A stretch of 64,000 nucleotides of DNA. Source: Oerskovia flava. GTDB lineage: Bacteria > Actinomycetota > Actinomycetes > Actinomycetales > Cellulomonadaceae. The notes beneath the pieces are model-generated. The model was not told where the DNA came from and searched no databases. It worked only from the letters and a program-made list of their open reading frames with translations. The position numbers and the translations under genes were made by a program. The stretch covers positions 62,001-126,000 of the forward strand of contig NZ_JAOXSR010000007.1 of assembly GCF_026163685.1 (NCBI RefSeq), in the 5' to 3' direction. Positions 54,893-64,000 of this stretch are shown here, one piece after another. Positions within the stretch are counted from its first letter, which is position 1, and every line of letters begins with the position of its first letter.

Positions 54893-56409
54893 CGGATGCT
54901 CCGGTGACGGTGGCGGCGGTCACGACCGTGCTCGGGATCGTGCTGCTGATCGGTGCGAGCGGCCTGCGCCGAGGTGGCCTCGTCGGCCCCCTCGGGCTCG
55001 CCACGTTCATGGTCGTCGCGATCTACGGTGTCCGGCCGCTCTACATGGTGCAGCGTGACTCGTTCGACTTCTACGGACTGCGTGTGACGGATGGCTTCGC
55101 CCTGGCGACGTGGATCGGCCTTGCCGCCCTGGTGGCGATGTACCTCGGCTACACGGCCTCGGCGATGCATCGTTCCAGGAGCCGCGCACGTGTCGACGGG
55201 AGCGAACGGAAGTCGCCGTCCACGGGCGGGATCCACGCCGCCGACCCCACCCCCACCCATGTCGCCGGGAAGCCGGAGATCTCGATCCTGGCCGCGTCCG
55301 TCGCGTGTGCCGGACTCGTGGTGGCGTGGTTCGTCCTCCTCGCGGTCTACGGAGGCGGCGCGGCCTTCCTCACTCTGATGTTCTCGGGGCGATCTGCCCA
55401 GGTGAGCCAGAGGATGGAGGGGATGCCCGCCGTGGTCATGGCACTCCCGGTCGTCGGCGTGCTGGTCGTGGCAGTCGTGCGCGTCCTCGTCGAGAGAACT
55501 CGCAGGCTTCATCGCCCGGAGCGGCTGACGTACTGGGTCGTGACACTCCTCGCGATCGTGCCGACCTCCGTTCTCGGGACGAGACGGTTTCTCCTCCCCG
55601 TGCTCCTCGCAGCGATCATCGCGGCACTCGCCCCGTCCTGGAACCGGCGGATCCGGTTGCGGCATGCGGGCATCGGGCTCGTCGGTCTCCTTGCCCTGGC
55701 CATCATCCCGTTCGTGCGGAGCGCCGGTTCACGTACCGGCGACGCGTCCCTGGCCGGCGCGATGCGCGACTACTACGCGACGGAGGGTCCTGCCGCAGTG
55801 ATGGAGAACTTCTTCCTCTCGTACGACACCGAGATGTTCGCCTACGTCTCGTACGTGGCTCCGCGACTTGGCGGTGATCTACCACTGGGCATGGGGCGCG
55901 GTACTTTCCTCGAGGTCATGATGGCGCCCGTGCCTGCTGCGCTCGTCCCCACGGAATCGTGGAGCAACGAAAGGCTGCGCACCATCTTCGGAGGGTCCTG
56001 CGTCGAGTACCTCTGCCCGGTACCGAGCCTTCCTGGAGCGTTGTACTTCGACTTCGCGTTGCCTGGTGTGATCGTCGGGATGTTCCTCTTCGGCTGGGCA
56101 CTTCATGTCGCCGGACAATCCTTCACCAGCGCGACGGGCACGAGGCTCGTCGTCGTCGTCGCATTCATCAGCTTCATCCCGAACATCGTCCGGGGTAATC
56201 CTGCTTCCCAGCTCGCGATTCTTGTGCAGGTGATCATCGTCGCGGTGGGGGTCCTCTGGTTGCTCCGAAAGATGAGTGGGCTGACCAGGGTGAGGAACGG
56301 TGGTCGTATCTCTGGTGAAGAGGGCGGGAAGCTGCTCCCGAGGGGCGTAGATGAGGCGCATTCTGCGTCGAGGGGTTTGATGAACGAGTCGAAGCGAGGG
56401 ACGCACTGA
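54889..56409 (+). CDS. Polysaccharide polymerase (Wzy-like)
   Basis: Integral membrane protein, 506 residues, about 11 predicted helices and a large exterior loop (~270-390) as in O-antigen polymerases. No strong motif exists for this family; identification rests on topology, a late PSLPGALYFDFALPGVIVGMFLFG segment and its place between flippase and glycosyltransferases. A hydrophilic cytosolic stretch (~95-125) separates helices 3 and 4. ATG 54889 overlaps the previous stop (ATGA). Confidence 0.8.
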   Translation: MTDAPVTVAAVTTVLGIVLLIGASGLRRGGLVGPLGLATFMVVAIYGVRPLYMVQRDSFDFYGLRVTDGFALATWIGLAALVAMYLGYTASAMHRSRSRARVDGSERKSPSTGGIHAADPTPTHVAGKPEISILAASVACAGLVVAWFVLLAVYGGGAAFLTLMFSGRSAQVSQRMEGMPAVVMALPVVGVLVVAVVRVLVERTRRLHRPERLTYWVVTLLAIVPTSVLGTRRFLLPVLLAAIIAALAPSWNRRIRLRHAGIGLVGLLALAIIPFVRSAGSRTGDASLAGAMRDYYATEGPAAVMENFFLSYDTEMFAYVSYVAPRLGGDLPLGMGRGTFLEVMMAPVPAALVPTESWSNERLRTIFGGSCVEYLCPVPSLPGALYFDFALPGVIVGMFLFGWALHVAGQSFTSATGTRLVVVVAFISFIPNIVRGNPASQLAILVQVIIVAVGVLWLLRKMSGLTRVRNGGRISGEEGGKLLPRGVDEAHSASRGLMNESKRGTH

Positions 56410-57515
56410 TGGATGATCTCGGCTTCTATCTCGCCGTCCTGCCACGTTATCGGCGTGCGTGCATGGAGGCGGTGCGTCAGCAGATGCAGGGTCGCGTCCG
56501 TGTGTGGGTGAGTGACGCTCACCTTGACCAGAGCGTCCGGAGCGACACGGGAGTCGAGTGGTACGAGAAGGTGCGGATGGTTCGCGTCGCTGGAGGGCGT
56601 GCATTCGTGCAGTTCGGCGGGTGGCGTGGCGCGCTGCGGCCGAGGACCCTCGTGATCGATCTCAACCCGCGAAGCGGGACCGCGTGGTTGCTGCTCCTCG
56701 TCCGCAAGCTCCTGCGCCGACGAACGGTCGTGTGGGGCCATGTCTATCCCCGCGGCGGTGCTGAGGCGAAGACCGCTGGTGTACGGCGGGCCATGCGGCG
56801 ACTCGCCGACGGGACGATCTCCTACACGCACACCGACGCTGCCCGCGCGCGAGCAGACCTGCCGGGCTCGCCCGTGTGGACGGCGACGAACGCCCTGTAT
56901 CCGGAACGTGACATCACGGTCGCCGCGGGGTCGGCGGACGAGCGGGTCTCGGTCATCTACGTCGGGCGGTTCGTCGCAGCCAAGAAGGTCTCGCTGCTCG
57001 TCGAAGCCTTCGCGGCCGCACACGACCGCGAACCGTCCCTCGAGCTGGTCCTCGTCGGAGACGGCGTTCTACGTGCCGACATCGAGAAGGCATCGCGGCG
57101 CCTCGGCGTCAGCGAGGTCGTCCACATGCCCGGATGGATCGACAGCACGGAAGGCCTCCGCGAGTACTACGCGCGAGCCTTCGTCGCGGTCTCGCCAGGC
57201 TTCGCAGGCCTCTCGCTGACGCAGGCTGCGGGCTTCGGGATCCGGACGCTCGTCTCGCGGGACGAGCCGCACTCGCCGGAGATCGAGCTGGCAGAGCACG
57301 GCGCGGTGCGCTGGTTCGAGACGGACTCCGTGGAGAGCCTCGCCGAAGAGCTCCTCGCTGCCTGGCGCTTGCGCCGGCACGCTCCGGATGCAGGGCTCTC
57401 CCGGTGGGTCGGGCGCAACTACTCGGCAGAGTCGATGGCCGCAGGGATTCTTGCTGCGGCGGAACACGACGGGTCGAGCCGCGACGCAGGTAGCACCGAA
57501 ATGAAGGTGGCGTAA
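56409..57515 (+). CDS. Glycosyltransferase family 4
   Basis: Retaining GT-B transferase, 368 residues. C-terminal nucleotide-sugar domain: VIYVGRFVAAKKVSLLVEAF (~183-202), LVLVGDGVLRADIE and MPGWID, then the E-x7-E-like region FAGLSLTQAAGFGI / SPEIEL. The donor is not predictable. ATG 56409 overlaps the polymerase stop by one base. Confidence 0.88.
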   Translation: MDDLGFYLAVLPRYRRACMEAVRQQMQGRVRVWVSDAHLDQSVRSDTGVEWYEKVRMVRVAGGRAFVQFGGWRGALRPRTLVIDLNPRSGTAWLLLLVRKLLRRRTVVWGHVYPRGGAEAKTAGVRRAMRRLADGTISYTHTDAARARADLPGSPVWTATNALYPERDITVAAGSADERVSVIYVGRFVAAKKVSLLVEAFAAAHDREPSLELVLVGDGVLRADIEKASRRLGVSEVVHMPGWIDSTEGLREYYARAFVAVSPGFAGLSLTQAAGFGIRTLVSRDEPHSPEIELAEHGAVRWFETDSVESLAEELLAAWRLRRHAPDAGLSRWVGRNYSAESMAAGILAAAEHDGSSRDAGSTEMKVA

Positions 57516-58138
57516 TGCAAGAGTCTCCATCTCTGTACGACACACGGACGCAGATCGCGCCAATGCTGGTGCGGCCTGTCCGGGCGATCTCTCGAAAGCT
57601 CGGAGTCCGCCGGAACGTGGTTTATGGCATGGACTTCCGGGTCGGGCGGTTCTCGGTGATCAGCGCACCGCACAGACTGGAGATTGGTGACTCGGTCTCC
57701 ATCGGCCCTTGGTCGATCGTCGAGGTGGACGGGACCATCGGGGACTTCTGTCTGATCGGCCAGTCCGTACAGATCATCGGCCGGGACGACCATGCGATCG
57801 ACGAGGTCGGCGTCCCGGTCGGGCTGTCGACCTGGGTGGCCGAACGGGAGGAGACCGCGCGGGATCGGGTCACGATCGGTCGCGACGTGTGGATCGGCGG
57901 CGCAACGGTGGTTCTCAGCGGGATCTCGATCGGGGAGGGCGCGATCATCGGCGCGGGCTCCGTCGTGACGCGAGATGTTCCGCCCTACGGCGTGGCCGTG
58001 GGTAGTCCTGCGCGAGTGGTGCGACAGCGCTTCGGCGACCCGGACGCGGAGGTCCGGCACTCGCGAGAGCTGGATCGCCTGGCCCAGGAACTGAGGAGCC
58101 GGGCATCTGGTGCCAAGAAGCGTTCACCAGGTGCGTGA
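57515..58138 (+). CDS. Hexapeptide-repeat acyltransferase
   Basis: Left-handed beta-helix acetyltransferase, 207 residues, probably O-acetylating the polymer. Hexapeptide turns are visible in IGDSVSIGPWSIVEVDGTIGDFCLIG and IGRDVWIGGATVVLSGISIGEGAIIGAGSVVTRDVP. Catalytic His candidate in GRDDHAID (~90). ATG overlaps the preceding stop by one base. A basic C-terminal tail ends the run of tightly coupled genes. Confidence 0.9.
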   Translation: MQESPSLYDTRTQIAPMLVRPVRAISRKLGVRRNVVYGMDFRVGRFSVISAPHRLEIGDSVSIGPWSIVEVDGTIGDFCLIGQSVQIIGRDDHAIDEVGVPVGLSTWVAEREETARDRVTIGRDVWIGGATVVLSGISIGEGAIIGAGSVVTRDVPPYGVAVGSPARVVRQRFGDPDAEVRHSRELDRLAQELRSRASGAKKRSPGA

Positions 58139-58198
58139 TCCTGCGCCGGCACCGCCGGCGAGGCGCGCTACCTCCCGGCGGTACGGTCGCCAGCGGCG

Positions 58199-58765
58199 TC
58201 AGAACCGTGTTCGGGCGGAGAGCTCTCGGCCGTCCCACACCGCGCCGTCGGGCACGGTGCCGCGCACGACCGAGCCGGGTGTCGCGAGCGACGAGCGGCC
58301 GAACCGCGTCCCGCCCAGGACGATGCAGCGGGTGGTGATCCACGTTCCTGCCCCGACGTGGACGGGGGCGGTGACGAGGGCCATATCGTGCCGGTGCCGG
58401 TGGCTGCCCGTGGTGATGAACGTCTCCTGGGAGACCACGACGTCGTGCTCGAGCCACACGTGGTCCTGGTTGTGGAACCAGGCTCCCTCGCCAATCCAGC
58501 AGTCGTCACCGATGTGCAGCTTCCAGGGAAAACGAACACGAGTCCTTGGTCGGAAGATGACGTTCTCGCCGATCTCCGCGCCGAAAAGCCGTAGTGCCGC
58601 GATCCTGAGCCCTGAACTGATCTGCCACGGGTTGGTGACGAACAGCAGCTCGACCACGCTCCAGAGGTACACGACGATTGTCGGCCGGTCCCACGAGGAG
58701 CGTTCACCCGGAGCGTTTGCCAGCGAGACCACAGGAATTTTCCTGGGCGTAACATCGGATTCCAT
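58199..58765 (-). CDS. WcaF-like acetyltransferase (opposite strand)
   Basis: Hexapeptide acetyltransferase of the colanic-acid WcaF type, 188 residues. Landmarks: PWQISSGLRIAALRLFGAEIGENV, IGDDCWIGEGAWFHNQDHVWLEHDVVVSQ, and catalytic-type His in ITTGSHRHRHDM. It is the only - strand gene inside the exopolysaccharide assembly cluster, convergent with the preceding acyltransferase and divergent from the next glycosyltransferase. Confidence 0.9.
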   Translation of the reverse strand: MESDVTPRKIPVVSLANAPGERSSWDRPTIVVYLWSVVELLFVTNPWQISSGLRIAALRLFGAEIGENVIFRPRTRVRFPWKLHIGDDCWIGEGAWFHNQDHVWLEHDVVVSQETFITTGSHRHRHDMALVTAPVHVGAGTWITTRCIVLGGTRFGRSSLATPGSVVRGTVPDGAVWDGRELSARTRF

Positions 58766-58808
58766 CTGCCCCCCAGCGAATCGACTCGCGCACGGTTATG
58801 GTACTCGC

Positions 58809-60110
58809 GTGAACACGGATGAACTGAGCGTCCTCGTGATCGGCGCGAACTACTCTCCAGAACCTACCGGAAACGCGCCCTACACGTCGTCGCTGAGCCG
58901 TGCCCTGAAGCAACGAGGTATCGGCGTACGGGTCATCACGACGTTTCCGCACTATCCCGAGTGGCGTATTCGTGAAGGCTACGGCGGCTCGTCGCGACGG
59001 GAGCTGGTCGACGGCGTCGACGTGCTCCGCCTGCGTCACTACGTCCCGTCGTCGCCGAGCCCCGTCCGGCGCCTGCTCGCGGAGCTCAGCTTCGGCGTCC
59101 GATCAGCGGCGACGCGCTGGCCGCAGGCCGATGTCGTCCTGCTCGTCTCGCCGTCCCTCTTCGCCGCCGCCGTAGCGATGTCCCGGGTGCAGATCGGCCG
59201 GGCGTTCCGGGGCCGGTCAGGTCGAGGAGTCGTCCTGTGGACGCAGGACCTGTACTCGCTCGGGGTCACCGAGACCGGCACCGCATCGGGCCGGCTGGCG
59301 CGAGCGGTGCACCAGGTGGAGAGCTGGGTCGTGCGCAAGGCCGACGGCGTCGTCGCCATCCACGACCGGTTCGCCGAGCATCTCCGGAGTGCGCTGGGCG
59401 CCGTGCCGGACCGCGTGACGACCGTCCGCAACTGGACCCACCTGCGGTCCCGGCCCGCGCCCGACGTCGCCGCGACCAGACGGTCCCTCGGGTGGGCCGA
59501 CGGCGAGACGATCGTCCTCCACGCCGGGAACCAGGGGGCGAAGCAGGGCCTGGAGAACGTGGTGGAGGCCGCCCGTCGGGTGGACGCTCGCGGCGAGCGG
59601 GTGCGCTTCGTCCTGCTCGGTGACGGGAGCCGGCGCCGGGCGCTCGAGGAGTCCGCCCGGGGGGTCCGCGCGATCCAGTTCGTCGACCCGCTGGACGACG
59701 AGCAGTTCCCGGCAGCACTCGCCGCTGCGGACATCCTGCTGGTCAACGAGCTGGCGGGCCTCGCCGAGATGTCCGTCCCGAGCAAGCTCACCTCGTACTT
59801 CGACGCGGCCCGTCCGGTCCTGGCGGCGACGTCGTCGAGCTCGACCACCGCGCACGAGATCGCCGCATCAGGTGGCGGGGTCCGTGTCGACGCGGAGAAC
59901 CCCGACGCGCTGGTGGATGCCGCGGTCGAGCTGGGGAACGACGTCGAGCACGCCCGTGCGCTCGGCCTGGCGGGCAACCGCTACCGGCACGAGGTGCTGT
60001 CCGAGGACGCGGCCGTGACCCGGTTCCACGACTGGCTGGCTCGCCACGCTGACCGCCCGCGGGGTCGCCCAGGGGCGTCCCGCGTCGCAGCGAACGAACC
60101 GACGACCTAG
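58809..60110 (+). CDS. Glycosyltransferase family 4 (WcaI-like)
   Basis: GT-B glycosyltransferase, 433 residues. N-terminal ANYSPEPTGNAPYTSSLSRAL and TTFPHYPEW are hallmarks of WcaI-type enzymes; the C-terminal domain has VLHAGNQGAKQGLENVVEAAR, LLGDGSRRRALEE and the late VPSKLTSYFDAARPVLA. GTG 58809 has no Shine-Dalgarno; TATGGT (58797-58802) a few bases upstream could be a -10 box, implying a leaderless transcript. Confidence 0.9.
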   Translation: MNTDELSVLVIGANYSPEPTGNAPYTSSLSRALKQRGIGVRVITTFPHYPEWRIREGYGGSSRRELVDGVDVLRLRHYVPSSPSPVRRLLAELSFGVRSAATRWPQADVVLLVSPSLFAAAVAMSRVQIGRAFRGRSGRGVVLWTQDLYSLGVTETGTASGRLARAVHQVESWVVRKADGVVAIHDRFAEHLRSALGAVPDRVTTVRNWTHLRSRPAPDVAATRRSLGWADGETIVLHAGNQGAKQGLENVVEAARRVDARGERVRFVLLGDGSRRRALEESARGVRAIQFVDPLDDEQFPAALAAADILLVNELAGLAEMSVPSKLTSYFDAARPVLAATSSSSTTAHEIAASGGGVRVDAENPDALVDAAVELGNDVEHARALGLAGNRYRHEVLSEDAAVTRFHDWLARHADRPRGRPGASRVAANEPTT

Positions 60111-60155
60111 CTCGAACGATCGGCCGGCACACCGCCGACGACCACAGGGGGAATC

Positions 60156-61184
60156 ATGAAGAAGGCTCTGATCACGGGGATCACAGGACAGGACGGTTCG
60201 TACCTGGCCGAGCTGCTCCTGCACAAGGGGTACGAGGTCCACGGACTCATCCGTCGCGCGTCGACGTTCAACACCGCTCGCATCGAGCACCTGTACCAGG
60301 ACCCGCACGAGGAGGACGCCCGGCTGTTCCTGCACTACGCGGACCTGTCCGACGGTGCGCGGCTCGTGTCGCTGCTGTCGCAGATCCACCCGGACGAGGT
60401 CTACAACCTCGCCGCGCAGTCGCACGTGCGGGTCTCGTTCGACGAGCCGGAGCACACGGCCGACACGACGGGCACGGGAGCGGTCCGGCTGCTGGAGGCC
60501 GTGCGCCTGGCCGGGATCGAGACGAAGTACTACCAGGCGTCGTCGTCGGAGCTCTACGGCGCGACCCCGCCGCCGCAGAGCGAGACCACACCGTTCTACC
60601 CGCGCTCCCCGTACGCGGCGGCGAAGCTGTACGCGTACTGGATCACGAAGAACTACCGCGAGGCGTACGACATGTTCGCGGTGAACGGCATCCTGTTCAA
60701 CCACGAGTCGCCGCGGCGCGGGGAGACGTTCGTGACGCGCAAGATCACGCGCGCGGTCGCCGCGATCCAGGCGGGCCGCCAGGAGCACCTGTACATGGGG
60801 AACCTGGACGCGATCCGCGACTGGGGCTACGCGGCCGAGTACGTCGAGGGCATGTGGCGGATGCTGCAGGTCGACGAGCCCGACGACTACGTCCTCGCGA
60901 CGGGGACGGGGCTGACCGTCCGCGACTTCCTGCAGGAGTCGTTCTCGCACGTCGGGCTGCGCTGGGAGGACCACGTGCGCTTCGACGAGCGCTACCTGCG
61001 CCCCACGGAGGTGGACGCCCTCGTGGGTGACCCGAGCAAGGCGAACGCGGAGCTCGGCTGGAAGGCGGTCGTCGACGGTCGCGCCCTCGCGAAGATCATG
61101 GTGGACGCCGACGTCGAGGCGCTCGAGCACGCCGGGACACCGTGGATCGACAAGGTCGCGCTCGCGACGTGGGACGCCGCATGA
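60156..61184 (+). CDS. gmd: GDP-mannose 4,6-dehydratase
   Basis: Converts GDP-D-mannose to GDP-4-keto-6-deoxy-mannose, first step to GDP-L-fucose. Extended SDR fold, 342 residues: NADP loop [13 protein letters not shown] (7-19), RRASTFNT, catalytic SSSELYG and Y-x3-K in [12 protein letters not shown], and [16 protein letters not shown] typical of Gmd. ATG 60156 has AGGGGG upstream and overlaps fcl by 4 bp at its end. Confidence 0.97.
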   Translation: MKKALITGITGQDGSYLAELLLHKGYEVHGLIRRASTFNTARIEHLYQDPHEEDARLFLHYADLSDGARLVSLLSQIHPDEVYNLAAQSHVRVSFDEPEHTADTTGTGAVRLLEAVRLAGIETKYYQASSSELYGATPPPQSETTPFYPRSPYAAAKLYAYWITKNYREAYDMFAVNGILFNHESPRRGETFVTRKITRAVAAIQAGRQEHLYMGNLDAIRDWGYAAEYVEGMWRMLQVDEPDDYVLATGTGLTVRDFLQESFSHVGLRWEDHVRFDERYLRPTEVDALVGDPSKANAELGWKAVVDGRALAKIMVDADVEALEHAGTPWIDKVALATWDAA

Positions 61185-62170
61185 CGGCCACGGATGCCCG
61201 CGACCAGGTCGCGCACACCCCCGCACCCCTCGACCGGGATGCGACGTTCTACGTCGCCGGGCACCGTGGGCTGGTCGGGTCGGCGATCTGGCGCCGGCTC
61301 GAGGCGGCCGGGTTCGGCCGGCTCGTGGGCCGTAGCTCGTCAGAGCTGGACCTGCGGGACCGGGACGCGGTCTTCGCGTACCTGGGTGAGGTGCGGCCCC
61401 GCTACGTCGTGCTGGCCGCGGCCAAGGTGGGCGGGATCCTGGCGAACTCGACGTACCCCGTGGAGTTCCTCAGCGACAACGTCCGCATCCAGACGAACGT
61501 CATGGACGCGGCCCGGCGCTACGGCGTCGAACGGCTGCTGTTCCTCGGCTCCTCCTGCATCTATCCCCGGCTCGCACCGCAGCCGATCACCGAGGACGCG
61601 TTGCTCACCGGCCCGCTCGAGCCGACGAACGACGCGTACGCCATCGCGAAGATCGCTGGCATCCTGCAGGTCCAGGCGGTGCGCCGTCAGGACGGGCGAC
61701 CGTGGATCTCCGCGATGCCCACGAACCTCTACGGGCCGAACGACAACTTCTCCCCGCAGGGGTCGCACGTGCTGCCCGCGCTGATCCGCCGGTACGACGA
61801 GGCAGCGCGCTCGGGCGCGGACCACGTGACGAACTGGGGGACGGGCACTCCCCGTCGTGAGCTCATGCACAGCGACGACATGGCTGACGCCTGCCTGCAC
61901 CTGCTCGAGAGCTACGACGGCCCGTCGCAGGTCAACGTGGGCACCGGCACCGACGCGACCATCGCGGAGATCGCAGCGCAGGTCGGGCGCGCCGTGGGGT
62001 TCGAGGGCGAGACGCGGTGGGACACCACCCAGCCCGACGGCACGCCGCAGAAGGTGCTCGACGTGTCCCTGCTCGCCTCGACGGGCTGGACCTCCCGCAT
62101 CGACCTCGCGGACGGTCTCGCCCGCACGGTCGAGTGGTACCGGGACAACGCGTTCGAGCTGCGCGGATGA
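61181..62170 (+). CDS. fcl: GDP-L-fucose synthase
   Basis: Epimerase-reductase finishing GDP-L-fucose. 329 residues; NADP loop [12 protein letters not shown] (~24-35), [12 protein letters not shown], catalytic GSSCIYP, Y-x3-K in YAIAKIAG, and [25 protein letters not shown]. The ~18-residue N-terminal extension is nonconserved. ATG 61181 overlaps gmd (ATGA). Confidence 0.97.
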   Translation: MTATDARDQVAHTPAPLDRDATFYVAGHRGLVGSAIWRRLEAAGFGRLVGRSSSELDLRDRDAVFAYLGEVRPRYVVLAAAKVGGILANSTYPVEFLSDNVRIQTNVMDAARRYGVERLLFLGSSCIYPRLAPQPITEDALLTGPLEPTNDAYAIAKIAGILQVQAVRRQDGRPWISAMPTNLYGPNDNFSPQGSHVLPALIRRYDEAARSGADHVTNWGTGTPRRELMHSDDMADACLHLLESYDGPSQVNVGTGTDATIAEIAAQVGRAVGFEGETRWDTTQPDGTPQKVLDVSLLASTGWTSRIDLADGLARTVEWYRDNAFELRG

Positions 62171-62242
62171 CGGGGGTCCCAGCGGCTGCGAGATCGCGGT
62201 GCGCGGATAAACTCGGCCACAGGTCGCGAACTGAGGGGGCTC

Positions 62243-63853
62243 ATGGAACTCGCTGACTACCTGCGCCTCCTGCGCAAACGATGGTTGTACATCGCGGTCG
62301 TGGGGATGATCGGGGTGCTGGCCGCCGTCGCGCTCTCGCTGGCGACGACACCCACCTACCAGGCCACGTCGCAGGTCTACGTGTCCGTGCGCGGTGCGGA
62401 CACGTCCAACGACCTGGCGCAGGGCAGCGCGTTCACCGTGCGGCAGGTCAAGTCCTACTCCGAGCTCGTCACGAGCCCGCGGGTGCTCGAGCCCGTCATC
62501 GAGGAGCTCGGTCTGGAGGAGACGCCGGCCTCGCTCGCGCAGATGGTCAGCGCGACATCCCCGCTCGACACCGTCCTCATCAACATCGCGGTGACGGACG
62601 AGTCGGCCGATCTCGCCGCCCAGATCGCGAACTCGGCCGCGACGAACCTTGCGGCGGTCGTCGCCGAGCTCGAGAAGCCCGCCGACGCCCCCGAGTCTCC
62701 CGTCCAGATCAGCACGGTGCGCCCCGCGTCCGTGCCGGAGTCCCCGGCCTCGCCCAACATGCGGCTCAACGTCGCGCTCGGGCTCGTGCTCGGACTCGCC
62801 GTCGGGTTCGGCGTGGCGGTGCTGCGCGAGCTCCTCGACACCCGCATCCGTTCGCAGGACGACGTCCGGAGCGTGACGTCGTCGTCGATCATCGGTGCGA
62901 TCACGTTCGACGAGGACGCCCCCGACCACCCGTTGATCGTGCAGGAGAGCCCGCAGAGCCCGCGTGCCGAGGCGTTCCGCCGCCTGCGCACCAACCTGCA
63001 GTTCCTCGAGCTCGACGGATCTGCCCGGGTGCTGGTCATGACGTCGGCCATCCCGGGCGAGGGCAAGACGACCACGAGCATCAACCTCGCGGTCATCCTG
63101 GCCGACGCCGGGATGCGGGTCGTGCTCGTCGACGCCGACCTGCGGCGCCCCTCCGTGTCGACGTACATGGGCGTCGAGGGTTCCGTCGGCCTCACCACGG
63201 TCCTCATCGGCCGGATCGGTCTCGAGGACGCGGTCCAGCCCTGGGGGAACCAGAACCTGCACGTGCTCGCGTCGGGCGAGATCCCGCCGAACCCGAGCGA
63301 GCTTCTCGGCTCGGCCGCCATGTCCGAGCTCATCCACAAGCTCGGTACGGAGTACGACGTCGTCATCCTCGACACCGCACCCCTCCTTCCCGTGACCGAC
63401 GGCGCGATCCTCGCCAAGCTCGCCGGGGGAGCGGTCGTGGTGGTCGGCGCGGGCACGACGCACCGGCCTCAGCTCGAGGAGGCGCTCGGCGCGCTCGAGA
63501 CCGTCGGCGCCCGCGTGCTCGGACTCGTCGTCAACAAGCTCCCGCAGGGCGGCGGCTCGGGCGGCTACCACTACGGGTACGAGTACTCGTCCCGGACGGA
63601 GCCCGAGCCTCTGCGGCGGGCCCGGCCGGGCGTGCGCATGATCGGGTGGCCCCGGCGTGAGGCGTCACGCGCGACGGTCGAGCCCGGCCGGCGTGCGGCG
63701 CGGACCCGGCCCGCACCGGTCGACCCGACCGAGAGCCGGCCCGCAGCGGATGCTCCGGCCGAGAGCCGGCCGACGTTCCCGTCGACGACCGGCGAGCTCC
63801 CCACCGAGACCGTGCCGTTCGACGCCGTCTTCGGTGCGCGCAAGGACGGCTGA
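62243..63853 (+). CDS. Polysaccharide co-polymerase / tyrosine autokinase (Wzz + BY-kinase)
   Basis: Chain-length regulator and kinase, 536 residues. Wzz domain (~1-195) with TM1 (~14-34) and TM2 (~175-195). The cytosolic BY-kinase has Walker A PGEGKTT (271-277), A' VVLVDADLRRP (~293-303) and Walker B VVILDTAP (~373-380). A Tyr cluster (Y442, 444, 446, 448 in GYHYGYEY) is the likely autophosphorylation site. A ~85-residue Pro/Arg/Thr tail follows. ATG 62243 has GAGGGGG upstream. A TAAACT (62208-62213) could be a private -10 box. Counterpart of the phosphatase at 47,641. Confidence 0.94.
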   Translation: MELADYLRLLRKRWLYIAVVGMIGVLAAVALSLATTPTYQATSQVYVSVRGADTSNDLAQGSAFTVRQVKSYSELVTSPRVLEPVIEELGLEETPASLAQMVSATSPLDTVLINIAVTDESADLAAQIANSAATNLAAVVAELEKPADAPESPVQISTVRPASVPESPASPNMRLNVALGLVLGLAVGFGVAVLRELLDTRIRSQDDVRSVTSSSIIGAITFDEDAPDHPLIVQESPQSPRAEAFRRLRTNLQFLELDGSARVLVMTSAIPGEGKTTTSINLAVILADAGMRVVLVDADLRRPSVSTYMGVEGSVGLTTVLIGRIGLEDAVQPWGNQNLHVLASGEIPPNPSELLGSAAMSELIHKLGTEYDVVILDTAPLLPVTDGAILAKLAGGAVVVVGAGTTHRPQLEEALGALETVGARVLGLVVNKLPQGGGSGGYHYGYEYSSRTEPEPLRRARPGVRMIGWPRREASRATVEPGRRAARTRPAPVDPTESRPAADAPAESRPTFPSTTGELPTETVPFDAVFGARKDG

Positions 63854-63934
63854 GCCAGCCGTCGGCGTCGGTCGGTACCGTCGGCCACGTCCAGCAGCAC
63901 CTCGTCACGACCATCCGTCACTGCAGGGGGAACG

Positions 63935-64000
63935 ATGCGCATCTCGGTCATCGGTTGTGGGTATCTCGGAGCAGTCCACGCGTCGGCGATGGCCGCGCTC
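63935..64000 (+). CDS. UDP-glucose 6-dehydrogenase (5' fragment, runs off the window)
   Basis: Only the first 22 codons are present. MRISVIGCGYLGAVHASAMA matches the NAD-binding start of actinobacterial UDP-glucose dehydrogenases (G-x-G-x2-G). It would supply UDP-glucuronate to the exopolysaccharide. AGGGGGAACG precedes ATG 63935. Confidence 0.8.
   Translation, partial: MRISVIGCGYLGAVHASAMAAL

Overview
The window is about 73% GC, with GTG starts, ATGA/GTGA gene overlaps, HrcA/CIRCE control of groEL, a bacterial XPB helicase, DUF3027, a WXG100 protein and an LPXTG surface protein. This points to a high-GC Gram-positive actinobacterium, most likely Micrococcales (Cellulomonas/Cellulosimicrobium-like). 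The genus is inference; no rRNA or tRNA gene was seen. No CRISPR array, insertion sequence, phage gene or integrase was recognised.

Layout. (1) 1-2,010: a lone groEL behind two CIRCE operators, with its own terminator. (2) 2,040-20,142: an 18-kb urea island on the + strand. It holds ureABC-F-G-D plus a nickel ECF component (nikMN), the urea ABC importer urtABCDE, an FCD-type GntR regulator, urea carboxylase and allophanate hydrolase. Urea can therefore be imported and degraded by two routes: nickel urease, and ATP/biotin-dependent amidolysis. GTATAC operators stand before ureA, urtA and the carboxylase gene. The last two share a second upstream element (GAAAC exactly 15 bp before a TANNNT -10), so a local repressor plus a global nitrogen activator is the likely scheme. 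(3) 20,171-23,827: on the - strand, a WXG100 protein, an HD-domain protein and an OmpR-type two-component pair. (4) 23,896-32,746: a - strand fructan operon. It has three GH32 enzymes (one Tat-exported, two cytosolic), a sugar ABC importer without its ATPase, and a LacI regulator, driven from a promoter framed by two LacI-like operators. (5) 32,959-47,669: housekeeping and stress genes. These are a methyltransferase, a winged-helix protein, a NYN protein, a Dabb protein, PspA with a TPM membrane protein, XPB helicase with a helicase-associated protein, and a cold-shock protein - DUF3027 - sacsin-like ATPase run. (6) 47,641-64,000: an exopolysaccharide locus. It holds a low-molecular-weight tyrosine phosphatase, a DUF4012 protein, an LPXTG protein, a priming sugar transferase, flippase, pyruvyltransferase, polymerase, two glycosyltransferases, two acyltransferases, gmd/fcl (GDP-fucose), a tyrosine autokinase and the first 22 codons of UDP-glucose dehydrogenase. 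The genes from about 52.6 to 58.8 kb have laxer codon use and look like the variable, transferable core.

Quality warning: 9,598-9,730 is a poly-G run followed by a poly-C run between urtA and urtB. It is probably a sequencing/assembly artefact over a hairpin-rich gap and should not be trusted.
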